Source of the DNA: Silene conica
Lineage: Eukaryota; Streptophyta; Magnoliopsida; Caryophyllales; Caryophyllaceae
Reading direction: 5' to 3'
NCBI GenBank assembly: GCA_029255685.2
Contig: CM055319.2
Coordinates: 13,960,247-14,024,246, forward strand
DNA length: 64,000 bases
The stretch's first letter is position 1; each line of letters begins with the position of its first letter. The notes under the pieces were generated by a model, which was not told the origin of the DNA, did not search any database, and saw only the letters and a list, made by a program, of their open reading frames with translations. Positions 46,030-57,240 of this stretch are shown here, piece by piece. Both the position numbers and the translations under genes were made by a program.

Positions 46030-46294
46030 CCGTCCTCGCGTGGAAAGGACGGCCAAACTAGCCGTCCAAGCATGGTATGGACGTGCATAGTACACGTCCA
46101 AACCATGCATGGACGTGTACTATTCACGTCCAAGCATGGTATGGACGTGCACTATTCACGTCCAGACCATGCATGGACGTTAATCCTGGCCGTCCATGCA
46201 TGGTCTGGACGTGAATAGTGCACGTCCATACCATGCTTGGACGTGAATAGTACACGTCCATGCATGGTTTGGACGTGTACTATTCACGTCCATA
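46030..46294. repeat. ACGTCCATGCATGGT palindromic array, left
   Basis: Units of GGACGTGTACTATTCACGTCC alternate with CCATGCATGG or CCAAGCATGG about ten times in both directions. The array sits between the GTAAGT donor after a small first exon (45839-45866) and the transposase exon, so it is probably intronic. Confidence 0.85.
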
Positions 46295-48757
46295 CCACGC
46301 AAACAACCGGAGTTGCTCGGGTCGTACTTCCGTTGTTCAAGGTACGGCCGAACCAGAAAGAAGATCGATCCTGAGAAACCGGAGAATTCTACTAAGAGAG
46401 GGTCGGCTAAGTGCGGATGTTTGTTTAGGATTCGAGCGGTGCAGGAGTACGCCAATTTGAATGATGGGAAGCCGACGATTGCTTGGTACATTATTACTTC
46501 GACAAACGCCGGTTTTCACAACCACGAGGTAGCGACATATAAAGATGGCGATAGACATTTTGCGGGCTTGGATGCCGAAGAGAAAGAATTTGTGAGGCAA
46601 CAAGTCCGGGCGTCGATTCCGCCGAGGGATATCAAGAACGCTCTTCATCAAAGGACCCCGGAAAAACCCCAACCGAGTAGCACCCAAATTTATAGTGAGT
46701 CGAACAAGGTTCGGCGCGAGATGAGAGGAAGTAGGAATCCCGATCAACAACTGTTGGCTGTAGCAGTTGATCACAAATATGTGGAGTGGCACGAATCAGA
46801 CCCCGAGACGAAAGAGGTAACTCATGTGTTTATGTGTCATCCGGAATCCGTCAAACTATTCCGTGCTTACCCATATGTTGCTCTTATCGACGCCACCTAC
46901 TCGACCAATGTTTTGAAGATTGCACTTATTGAGATAGTTGGCGTTACACCGGTCGGATGCTCCTTCTTAATTGCCACCGTTCTCCTTCCGTCTGAAAATG
47001 ATACATCTTATGGGTGGATGTTGCAGAGATTAGAGGAGCTACTTCTGGGGGCGTCACATATGCCTACTCTTGTCACTGACCGAGAGTTGGGCTTGATCCG
47101 GGCTATTGAGGACCTCTATCCGGAAACTTCTCACATTTTGTGTCGTTGGCATGTGAACAGAGCCATTGAGACCAGAGTAAAAAATTCAAGAAAGATGATG
47201 ATGTACAAAGACATGATATTGCATAGTAAAGAAACGGGTTGGTACCGCGTCATCAATGCAAGCACACAAGCTGAGTTTGGGAGAGCATGGGAAACCTTTT
47301 CTGAAACTTGGGTAGATTTGGCTGATTATGTGATGAGAACATGGGCGCATTACAAGAAGAAGTTCGTTGTTTTCTATACGAACGAATACTTTCACCTCGG
47401 TAACACGGCCACTTCCCGGTTAGAGTCGTGTCATGCCCTCCTGAAAGCTTGGTTGAAGAGTCAAAACTTGAACCTCGACACTATGTGGACTCGTATTCAC
47501 TCCATGCTTGAAGCTCAACACTCCAAGATTCGACATGAGTTACAGATGTCGTTGACCAACTCTGTAAGTGCTGGACCGTTTTTCTCCTTATTGCGAAATC
47601 ATGTGTCTATCAAAGCCATCAGGTTACTGGAAGATGAGGTTAGGAGAGGGATGGAGCTGGGAACGGGCTTGAAGAGAATTCTGGATGTGCGATACAGACT
47701 ACTCACGGGTTGCCTTGTGCCTGCATTATGATTCTGATGCAAAGAAACGGTAGGAGAGTCCACGTTGAGGATGTGCACTTGTTTTGGAGGACTTTGGTGT
47801 ACGACAGTCCCGAATATAGGCCGAAGACCGATGATGATGAGTTTGATGCTCTTATAGAGCAGGCTAGAGGGGTCGATCCGGCGAAGCGACGGGTAATCAT
47901 TGAGAAACTTCGAGATGGTCTCCACCCGGCAGATGAAGATATTCGTCCACCTGAGGTTCGAGAAAACCCTAAGGGGAGACCGAGGGGTTCCACTACTCGG
48001 AACAAGTCCGCTTTTGAGCATGCTGCCTGTAGATGTGCCAAGTTTTTTTTCTAGCCCTTCGACGACACCTTCGGTCAGTACGGTGTCTGATTTCGGAGAT
48101 GGACCTGTTGGTGCACCATTGGAGGTCGGTTACACAACGGGACCTTTGTGTTCTTGGGCAAAAAAATATGCAGTCCCCCAAGACTTATGGGCACACTTTG
48201 ATGGTTGGGCTGATGTGGTTGCTGATGGTCACTGTGGTTATAGGGTGCTATCGCATGCCGCCCGGGGTCGCCAGGAGGACCACTTGGTCATGAGAGCGTG
48301 GTGTCTTAGAGAGCTTCAGGGAAACGATGTGTACAAGACAGTGTTTGATGAGTCTCCTCGCACGCCTCCTCTTTTGAGCAGATGGGATCATACATTGAGG
48401 GCTATCGAGTTTACGAGTAGCGGGGGTTGCGGTGAACATCATTGGATGTCTTCCGAGTATTTGACTGTCTTTGCTTCGTTGTTTAACTGGACTATCTGTT
48501 GTATCGGGCAGCACGTCCACAAAGGAGTCAGGAATTGGAATTGTTATACATTCTTACCACTGAGGGCCACGGGTCACGAGTCGAGGCCGTACGGTGTCAT
48601 GTGGATCGTACACTACCATGACCATTGGATGAGATTGCACTACAGTGGCCCACTGAACGAAACACCCATGCCACCGATCGATCTTTGTTGGGCGTGGGTA
48701 AGAGAAGATGCAGTTGCACATTATGCCGATTTGTACACGTCGAATATCGAAAGATGA
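46247..48757 (+). pseudogene. MULE transposase with FAR1-like, SWIM and OTU protease domains; two frameshifts
   Basis: The main exon is open from 46247. In order it has a FAR1-like zinc domain (CSRYGRTRKK, CGCLFRIRAV, GFHNHE) and a MULE transposase core with the catalytic D of ALIDATYS, the D of VTDRELGLI, the CRWHVN motif and the E of SRLESCHALL. A frameshift near 47680 follows, then a SWIM-like finger (TTHGLPCAC) and linker. A second shift falls in a T8 run at 48043-48050. Last is an OTU-like cysteine protease (ADGHCGYRVLSHAARG with the catalytic Asp and Cys; WIVHYHDHWMRLHY with candidate His). It stops at 48757. Transposase cuts at the TIRs; the OTU role in transposition is unknown. Both shifts could be sequencing errors, since the domains themselves are clean. 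Confidence 0.85.
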
Positions 48758-49164
48758 CATACTTTGATGGGAACAACACCTCGAACTCGGCGCCGAAGAC
48801 AGCCTCCCCCGGGTTGAGATTTATTTGTATTCTTTAGGTTCAGATTTATTTGTATTATTTAGGTTGAGATTTATTTGTATTCTTTAGGTTGTAATATTTA
48901 TATGTAACCGTTGTGATTTGAAATTTCAAAATGTTACCGTTTTTCGAATAGTTTTCATGTTCATTCTAATCGCGATTTCATTGTGAAACAAATTACAAAG
49001 ATAAAAGTTATCAAATTAAAAACGTTCAAACAAACAGAGCAATTTCATTGTCAAACAAACCTTCTTTACTACTAAAAAGTTAACAAATTACAAAGATAAA
49101 TGTTAACTAATTTTGAGACAAAGTTGCATAACAGCCATAAAAGTTAACTAATACATCCCGTCGT

Positions 49165-49596
49165 TCAGACCTCATTGGCCCAAAACGAAAAATACGGAGG
49201 GATAACCCCGGTTATCCGTAAAAAAGTCTTCTCAAACTCCCACCAAACACGCATCTCAGGAGAACCGCTAACGTCGGGGTGATTCTCTTCAAACATTCTA
49301 ATGACGTCCATAATTTTGCAATACACATGCATTGCCTGTTGAGATAAGACCGGGGGTTGAAGACGTATCATGTTTCTCGCTTCAGCAAGGCGGCGAATGT
49401 CAGGACGTCGAGGGTACGAACTTGCAGCTTCGTTAACTAACCGGACTGCGTCACGCCTCTTGATCCAGTAGTCGCGTTGATGTTCAAGAGACTCTTTCAC
49501 CATCGGGTTTTCCGTTGCAGGGCTTGCGAGATCTGTCTCAGCTTCTGCAATCCGTTGTGAAAGCCAAGTTTCATCGTTCAACGGCATTTTTGCCAT
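49165..49596 (-). CDS. Second MULE gene, 143-aa protein of unknown function
   Basis: An open frame from ATG at 49596 (MAKMPLNDETWLSQRIAEAE) to TGA at 49165 is preceded by an acceptor (AATTTTTTCAG) two bases before the ATG. A leader intron therefore runs from about 49600 to a GTTAGT donor near 50037. The protein is helical and charged, with PRRPDIRRLAEARNMIRLQP in the middle and WWEFEKTFLRITGVIPPYF at the end. It shows no motif I can name. Its place, convergent with the transposase and starting from the other TIR, is that of mudrB in MuDR, but I see no sequence likeness to claim. The frame is intact. Confidence 0.65.
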   Translation of the reverse strand: MAKMPLNDETWLSQRIAEAETDLASPATENPMVKESLEHQRDYWIKRRDAVRLVNEAASSYPRRPDIRRLAEARNMIRLQPPVLSQQAMHVYCKIMDVIRMFEENHPDVSGSPEMRVWWEFEKTFLRITGVIPPYFSFWANEV

Positions 49597-49671
49597 TCCT
49601 GAAAAAATTTAAAGAATTAAAATTGAAAACATACGGTTAGAACGTAAAAAAAAAAACCGAACCATGAGGGA

Positions 49672-49872
49672 CATGTGAACTACACGTCCCAACCCACGTC
49701 CCTACCATCCATAGACGTGTGGTTCACACGTCCCGACCATCCATGGACGTGTGGTTCACACGTCCCGACCATCCATGGACATCCCTTTCCCACGTCCCTA
49801 CCCACTTAAGCCAACCCATTCCCACGTCCTAACCCCCCCTAGCCGTGTACTTCACACGTCCCACCCCCACTA
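49672..49872. repeat. ACGTCCC array, right
   Basis: Repeats of GACGTGTGGTTCACACGTCC with CGACCATCCATGG between them lie inside the leader intron of the minus-strand gene. They are related to, but not the same as, the left array. Confidence 0.8.
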
Positions 49873-50272
49873 GCCGTGTAAACCACATCTCCGACACCTA
49901 CCAATATCGTGTTTCTCCTTTCCATTCATTCTAATCCTACTATTCTAACAACAACAACAATACTACTAACAACATAACAATAACAACAACAACATCAATG
50001 ACAATAACAACTAACAAATAACAAAAACAACAACTAACCTTGTTTTTTTTCGGTCGTGTAGGTGGCGGCGGTGGAGGTGCTCGGCGGTGGCAGTGGTCGG
50101 CGTTCACGTGTGGTGGTGGTGGTGTGGTTTGTTCTCGGTTAAGGGAGGCTAAGGGAGAGTGTTTTTTAGTTATTGAATTTTGAAAGAGAGAGTGAAGGTA
50201 AGGGTAGTCTTGGTCATTTGTCAAAAAAAGTCGACGATTTTTTGCAAAACGTCGACGACCTTTCGCGATTCG

Positions 50273-51060
50273 GTTTAGGAAATACAATCTCTAAATTAGA
50301 TAAGAGAATATTTACACAATAATACTTGTAGAGAATATGAAAGCATATTTACAGAATATGTTTGGTGTCTAATAATTTAGACTCATTTTAGTGGTTATCT
50401 TTGGTTAGGCGGGAAAACTTTTTATGAGGAAGTGACACGTAGATAATAGATGTATAGTGGTTGTTTGTTTATATACTTTTATATATAGATTTTTTTTCGT
50501 TTTTATTTTAAGTATATATGTTCAATAAATAAAATTTTTGGTTATATATATATAATAAATATAATTTGTGGTCTTCTTTTAAAATAAAATACACAGCCCG
50601 TGATTTTTCACGGGTGTTACACTAAAAAAATAAAATGCTGAAGACAACCTTCATAATGAATGAGAGACCTTCATTATGTCACGACTGTGTTGGTTGTATT
50701 TTAATGCCCGCCATTTTACAGAATTTGAAATATCAACACTGACATTAACTCACCATTATTTTTTCAATAAGTTTAACTTTAAGACACTTACAAAATATTA
50801 AATAATCCTATTAAAACGAAAACTTCAAGGTGTACTTATAACAATTTTGATTATATAATAACTATAATTTGTCGTCTTCTTTTAAAAAAAATACACAACC
50901 CCGTAATTTTTCATGGGTGCTACACTAATCCTATTCTATTTCTTAATAATTAACTTGACCCAAATAACTATTGACCTCTTTATCCACTTTACTTAGGAAT
51001 TGTCTAAGATCAATCTGAAGTTCTGAACTATGAAGCCTTGGGGTGTCTAAAGTGACTCGT
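50273..51060 (+). other. End of the composite Helitron: two successive 3' termini
   Basis: ACAGCCCGTGATTTTTCACGGG TGTTACACTAA (50594-50625) and CAACCCCGTAATTTTTCATGGG TGCTACACTAA (50896-50928) are alike, and each is preceded by TTTGTSGTCTTCTTTTAAA. Only the second is followed by T, as an A-T insertion site requires. The remainder up to the GOT1 leader is AT-rich and empty. Confidence 0.65.
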
Positions 51061-51585
51061 TTGTTAGTGAGATGGGCTAAGGTCGCAGTCAACTGTTAAA
51101 AACAAAGCGGTAGCGGCAAGGCTAAGAAAGAATCAGAAAGAATTTAATTTACGAGAAATTAACTTCCCCAGTTCATTGGCGATTAATAATAAATCCACTA
51201 CTTAATTTCGCCGTTATACATTATACAGATCTCCGGCATTAACTTCATTTGCTCGCCGGTCAGTTTTCTCCTATCCTTTCATTCATTAGATCGTCATTTT
51301 TTTTTTCTTTAATTAGGTTTATGTTATTGTTTGTGAAATGATGAAATTATTGTTGTTGAAATTGAGAAAATGCAGGAGATTTTACGGACGATATTTGGAT
51401 CGAATATTTGAGGTATGGATTTTGAACTGTGAAATGATCTTGATGATTAGCAAAGTTTGAATTATAGCTTTTTCTGTTGAAATTTGAGCTGATTCGATGT
51501 GTAATTCGGTTATATAATGAAATTCGCAGATTAGATTGTGCGATTTGAAGATTTATTGACGTTTTCATCAGTTGATACAACGAAA

Positions 51586-54500
51586 ATGATGTCGTTCGAG
51601 ATGAATGATCGAAAAAGTGAGCAACACTGAAATCTTATTTCTCATGTTTAATAGTTTCATTGATTGATGAATTACCTTGGAAAGTAGTTGAATCTCTTAT
51701 TAGATTTCCAAGATGAGTAGTAAAAGTTTCATTGAACCGTTTTTGATGCCTTTCTATTATTAGATTTTGATGGTGATTGGTGAGCAAGTGTTTTAGTGTT
51801 AGGTTGTGTGTTAATTTGTTTGTGAAGTTGTATGTTAATTTGTTTGTGAAGTTGTATGTTCATTCAATGATTGATGGCTGGCTGTCGTTTCGAATTGTTT
51901 GGCTGATGCTCAAGGGAAGTATTCAGAAATGCATTTAAATGCAATTATGATGTCTTGCTGTATGTATCCGATTGCGAGTAGAAATGGTCTGGAAGTAGTC
52001 AGAGATGCCATTTATGTGTGATATTTACGGAAGCCCTAATTAGTGGATGATGGCCTTTGTCTATGTACTGTCATTAAGAGAATCGGAGAGAATGTATATT
52101 AGGTTGCGTGGTTCTAGTGCAAAGCCTTTGTTTACGTACTGTCATTCAGAGAATCAGAGAGAATGAATATTAGGTCACGTAGTTCTAGTGCAAAGTAGTT
52201 TTCTGTATAACATGGCTGTAGTTTTATTGTTGTGTATTCCCTCCTTCCAAATAATTTTCATATGCTTGAAAGGAGGGAGTACAAGTTCGTGGACCAAGAC
52301 CAGGTGCGACCTTTAGCATAAATGAGTATCTATCTACTCAGTATGAATTTTGTACATGTTAAAATTTTTATTTATAAATTTCTGATGCTTTTGAGTGTTT
52401 AAGTCGTTACTTAGGTTATCTTAGAATTGAGAAATATAGTATTGCCTTTCATCTTTTTGCAGCCTTATATGATTACTGGTAGAACTAATAAGTTTGTTGC
52501 AATAAGAATGGTTTCGAATGTAATAACCTTATTGGTATTATGTCCTTATGTCTGGTCTGTTATTGTCATGCTGTATTTTTACTACACATGGTGTGACAAT
52601 TATCCCCACTGTCCTACTGATTTCATGTAATCGCGTGTTTCTGTTGTTCTCTCATCTGAGGAATGTATATCGTACTTGTTGGATTATTCACGCACATTAT
52701 CCCTGGGTCTTGATATTTGTTTCATAACATTTGCAGTCTTATAAATTCTTAATGCTTTATTTTACAGTTTTAGTTGTTCCTGCCAAAAATCTATGACAAC
52801 CAAGTTTTCATCTTTAGGTGTTATAAAGCTAAGATGACTTCCTTTTAAATGTGTGCCTTGACATTCGTGATCTAGACTCTAGCTGTGCATCGCACGTTCA
52901 AATTTTTGAAGCTTTATTGAGGATGAAGTACTGGTGCTTAAAGCTGTGGCCAACAGTTAGTTTTGGGAAATTAAGCTTTTGATTATGTTGCCTGCATTTT
53001 GGGGTTCTCTAGTACAAATATAATAGTCACACTTATGTCATGCAAGGTCAACGATATTTGCAATTACGTGACTTGTGTTTGTACGAGTGGTAATATGCAG
53101 GCTTTGCTGCATGATGTAAGTCTATGACATTAGTTGTTGTGTCTGTACAAGTCACAATATTTCTGTTTGTGACTCTGAGTTTATGCCTTGAATACTGAAA
53201 CATTTTACTATTCATAGAATCTTAAAGTGATTTTGCTAACATATTATCAATATTTCTAACTGTTGCTTTTACTGCCGTTATCTGGAATGGAGCAGAGATC
53301 GGTCTGGGTTTGACAGGATTTGGCGTCTTCTTCACATTCCTTGGTGTTGTTTTCTTGTTTGACAAAGGTTTACTTGCGATGGGAAATGTAGGTATCTTTC
53401 GTCTATTGTAATTCTTCTCTTCCCTCTCTTATTACGCCGTTTGCATTCTGTCCTCACAAATCTTTTGTCTTTGTGCATTATGTTTATAGATCCTATTTTT
53501 GTCTGGGCTGGCATTGACAATTGGGTTGAAGTCCACTATGCAGTTTTTCATGAAACCACAAAATTATAAGGTAGCACTATGTCTCTTATTTTTGTCCCTT
53601 CCATTTACTGTTTCTTCTCCTTTGTGAATTGTCCGGAGTTCAAATGTTCCTCTTCTTTGTTAATCTTGAGCAGGGTACAATATCCTTTGGTGTTGGATTC
53701 TTCTTTGTTCTGATAGGGTGGCCGATATTAGGAATGATATTGGAATCATATGGCTTCCTCGTACTCTTCAGGTGACCTCTTTTCCCTTCAAGGATTTGCT
53801 TATAATCATTTTGCTTGTTGCTGACTAGTGGTGTTCTGCACAGTGGCTTTTGGCCTACATTGGCGGTTTTTGTGCAAAGGATTCCTGTTCTTGGTTGGAT
53901 ATTACAACACCCATTCTTCAGATCTGTAAGACGCTTGTCTTCATTTCTTTTATGATCACTGTGATATTTTTCGTTTCAAGTTCACCCTTGATGTGCTATT
54001 CAGAGTTTGCAATTGATAAATACTAGTAATGTACCTATGCCTGTGGCATTAATTGTGGTTAGGGTAAATTTTAATTACTGTTTAGGGGGCTTTTGGTTCA
54101 TCTAAGGGAATGTAATCAAGAAAGGTAAAGGGGGGGGGGGGGGGGGGGGGGGGGGGAATGGAATTACTCAAATTTACCTTGTTGTGTGGTTAGTTCATCA
54201 AAAAGCATAAAATAACCCCAACAACCACCCATTTCCACCACCAGTAGCCAAGACCACATCTGCCTCTCACCATCAAAAGTCGCCAGACGCAGTGACACTC
54301 CTACCGATGCTCCCCCTACCCCACTACCATACACCCCACCACCTTAAACACCACCCAAAAGCCTTGAAAACCATCGCCACCACTGCTATCCTCTCCACTC
54401 CCCTCTGGTGTTTTTAGGGGTGGGGTCTGGGGAAGTGAATTTCGGTGACGGGGGGAGTATTCCGGGACTTTAGGGATGTTTTTATGGTGGGGGACAGAGG

Positions 54501-55403
54501 TTTCGTTTGAGGAGGGGTTGTGGAGTCAGGAGAGGCGCCAGCGCTGGTAGCCTGGAGGTGTCGCTGGTCATAGGGTGGTGGCAGTGAGTGATGTAAGGTG
54601 GTAACGGGGCTGTTGGTGGTGGTAGCGGTCGCGGCGGTGGTGGATGTTGAACAATGGGACGGGGAGGCAGTAGGTGGTGATAGTGGGCGGCGAAGTCATC
54701 GCTCTGGTGGTGGTGGTCACAAGCGTGGTGGCTGTGACATTGTTTGAAGAGTGAGGTGGTGGATGGGTCATAGGGTAATAGAATCCCATTCGTTAGAGGG
54801 CGAGGAGTAACAAGTTAGAGGAGTTTGAGGGTAAAAGATGGGAAAAGGGAATGACTGTAGACATTTTACCTTGTGTTCATTGACATTACCGCATCACAGC
54901 TTTTTGTATGAGACATCCTCAGTGATTTAATTATCATGAGGTTGATCAATATTTTGCCATTTTGGGAAGTTATTTCTTGATTTCAGTTTTGAGTAGGTTA
55001 ATGGATTATTGGATGTGGAGCTTACTCAGCTTAGTTATTTGGGTTGCTCTCACATTGTACTTATATAAGGCCCTCCCTCATGAGACTGGTTGTTGCCTCA
55101 AAGCCTTTGTATTTCCAGGAATGCTTATTTTTCAAGTGCCCTGTCTTGTAATTAATGAGGCTCCATGTTAGACTACACCACAAAATCTGGAGAATTGCTT
55201 AACAATGAAGCATTTTAAGTGTGTAGAACTGATTCAATACGAAAACAGATGTCTTATATGCTTATTGAGTTGTGGACATAAATTTGATGTGTCATTAGTT
55301 TTTGTAAATTAACCAGTTAGCTATGACTTCTATCTGAAAAAAATTACGTTTCTTTGACATGCAGTTGATTGATCGATATCGTGGGAAGCGGGTTCCTGTT
55401 TGA
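51586..55403 (+). CDS. GOT1: GOT1 family vesicle transport protein
   Basis: Six exons (51586-51616, 53296-53387, 53490-53570, 53674-53771, 53844-53925, 55365-55403) join in frame to 140 codons plus stop, the usual plant length. GOT1 proteins are small four-helix membrane proteins of ER-Golgi vesicles, needed with related SFT2 for transport and fusion. The sequence shows the soluble start SFEMNDRKKIGLGLTGFGVF, hydrophobic helices around FLGVVFLFDKGLLAMG, ILFLSGLALTIG, GVGFFFVLIGWPILGMIL and GFWPTLAVFVQ, and the typical tail DRYRGKRVPV. Two adjacent ATGs are possible starts. The first intron is 1.7 kb and the last 1.4 kb; the last contains a G run and other repeats. The gene begins about 660 bp after the Helitron end. 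Confidence 0.93.
54080..54870. repeat. Low-complexity insertion in the last GOT1 intron, with a G run of about 30
   Basis: After GGGGGCTTTTGGTTCATC there is an unbroken G run (about 54129-54158), then CACC-rich and GGTGGTGG-rich stretches on both strands. The beginning resembles a Tourist/Harbinger MITE end, but a paired right end was not found. Assembly through the G run may be uncertain. Confidence 0.5.
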
Positions 55404-55941
55404 GTAAATCATAAGTAGGGTCAACTTTAAGTGCACTTAACGCGTTTGGCACGAGTAATCTCTTGAAAAGCTCTATATGATGGCACTATAGGCCTCCCTT
55501 CCCTAGTTCATGATGACTTTACTTCCTGCTCCTGAATTTTTGTCATTCTAAGCTGCCAGTCGCTATCTTCTCTTGTGATTGATGAAAGCTTGTAGAAAAC
55601 TGATGCTGTTCTACTGGGTATTAGGGCATGTCGAAAGTAGTACATAGATTATCGACAAATATTATAAACTTGAAAAATCGAGTTAATTAGATTTTTACAA
55701 GCTTAGTCAATTGTTTCATGACTTGTTCCAGTGTTGAATTACATTGTAGGATAAACACATTTGGACTCAGATTAATGTTTAATGTTACTTATCTGTTGTT
55801 AGTATATGGAATCCTAAGATTAGGATCGCTTAACTTATTGAATCATAATTCCCCCAAAGGCTTATCAGGAGAACAGATGGATTCCGGCTTACGCTGCGCT
55901 GCCTCTTCTTTTTTACCAGTCAGATATGGCTTGAAATAACT
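55404..55941. other. Downstream of GOT1, nothing recognised
   Basis: Probable GOT1 3' untranslated and intergenic sequence. No second gene or transposon end is visible before the MULE duplication. Confidence 0.5.
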
Positions 55942-55950
55942 CTCTCGTTA

Positions 55951-57073
55951 GAGTTTTTTTCCAAAATGGGCGATTCTCGCTAATTAATTAACGAAATAGG
56001 TAACTTTTGAAATTTATTATCAAAAATGGGTCCACGTAGGATCGGGTTTCCCGAATCTGGGTTGAAATTCAAGTCGCTCAGGGGGTGAGCGACTTGACAC
56101 CCTCCCCTTCCCCTGTTTTCCCCTGTTTACATGCTTCCTCAAATTCCCAAAACCAATTTGTATAATATGTTGGTGCTGATTTCAGTAGATAAACAAAACA
56201 AGTCAACACACAATATCACCATAGATTTGTGCAAGAAATTAAATAAAACAAGCAAATTGAAGAGTGAAGAAGAAGAGACCTCATGCGAAGAATAATAATA
56301 ATAATAATAATAATATGGTCTACCATCTTATGATTAATGAAATCGGTTCGATTCAAGACGTTGATGATGATGGTGATGACAAGGACGAGGACGGTGATGA
56401 GGAAGATCATCTTCTTCTACAAATTATAGTATGATTAATGAAATCGGTTCGATTTCGACGAATAATAATAATAATAATTATAATATGGTCTACCGTCTTA
56501 TGATTTTCTTCACGTTGATGATGATGACTACGATGATGATGATAGCCGCTCACCACGAGGCAAATCTACTCGACGACCGAGCGGGATAGGTACGAAGCCT
56601 ACCGAGGTCAAAGAGGCTCGACCATTCGGAGAGAAAACTCCCGTGACAAAATAGAATATAATATTCGAGGCAGGCATCATCGGATTCGGGCGGGCACTGT
56701 TTTGGAATCAGTCTCGTCGGGGAAAGATAGAAAGAGCTTGCTCCATTACTTATGATGATGATGATCACGATTGGGAAATTGGGAAACAGGGGAAGGGAAT
56801 GGCCAATGGTGTCAAGTCGCTCACCCACTGAGCGACTTGAATCAATTTCCCACTGCTTGTCTAGTCGCTCTCCCCCATAGCGACTTGACTTTGGGTTTAT
56901 TTTCAGCTTCGGTTTCGAAAGTTTACACTTTACATATAGTCGTCTTCCGGGTAAGCGACTTGAATACGATCCTAGCTTCGGTGATGACGTAGACCCATTT
57001 TTGGTAATAAATTTGAAAAGTTACCTATTTTGTTAATTAATTGTTGAAAATCGCCTATTTCGGAAAATAACTC
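55951..57073. mobile_element. Non-autonomous MULE with long inverted repeats, 9-bp TSD
   Basis: The left end GAGTTTTTTTCCAAAATGGG and right end GAGTTATTTTCCGAAATAGG (inverse) pair, and the pairing extends more than 100 bp inward (AATTAATTAACRAAATAGG, AAATGGGTCYACGT). The duplication CTCTCGTTA is exact at 55942-55950 and 57074-57082. Internally, AAGTCGCT/AGCGACTT palindromes occur near both ends, and (AAT)n and (GAT)n runs near 56290-56540. No transposase. Confidence 0.92.
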
Positions 57074-57240
57074 CTCTCGTTAAGTAAAGATGTTTCGTAT
57101 GCCTGACATGGACAACTCGTATAATGCTGAACGCGGAATAACGCAGAATAACCTGAAAACTAATCGACTCTACATTTGCTTTTAGTCCATCTAAAATCTG
57201 GGAAGTGGCTAGTTGTATAAAAATAGGAGCTCGACAATAA

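Larger units (their letters stand above)
45651..50272 (+). mobile_element. Complete Mutator-like element (MULE) with two convergent genes
   Basis: The terminal inverted repeats of about 45 bp pair (GCGAAAGGTCGTCGGCGTTT at the left against GCGAAAGGTCGTCGACGTTT at the right). The 9-bp duplication GTTTAGGAA lies at 45642-45650 and 50273-50281. The plus-strand transposase gene and the minus-strand small gene read toward each other, as in maize MuDR with mudrA and mudrB. Each has a leader intron holding an ACGTCC-rich array. Confidence 0.93.
29879..50928 (+). mobile_element. Composite Helitron of about 21 kb with RPA1-like gene, captured gene pieces and four later insertions
   Basis: At 29879 TC follows an A, and the next 110 bp (TATATTAAAGAATCTTG, CCGCTGATGTGGCGCAATG, GAGCTCTCTCATTCAACC) align with the 5' end of the small Helitron at 3971-5075. 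At 50895-50928 the matching 3' end is seen: CCCCGTAATTTTTCATGGGTG, TACACTAA and then T. A near-identical end (50594-50625) lies 300 bp before it. Within are an RPA1-like gene (typical of plant Helitrons), a chimeric ORF with an MCM4 piece and an unidentified exon. Subtracting the nested hAT, CACTA, TRIM and MULE leaves about 6.8 kb. That all this belongs to one Helitron is an inference from the matching ends and orientation. Confidence 0.6.

Noticed and set aside
47900-48837. Start of the OTU frame at 47900 as an independent gene
   Set aside because: The first 50 residues are an out-of-frame reading of the transposase linker. The true OTU part follows the T8 shift at 48050.
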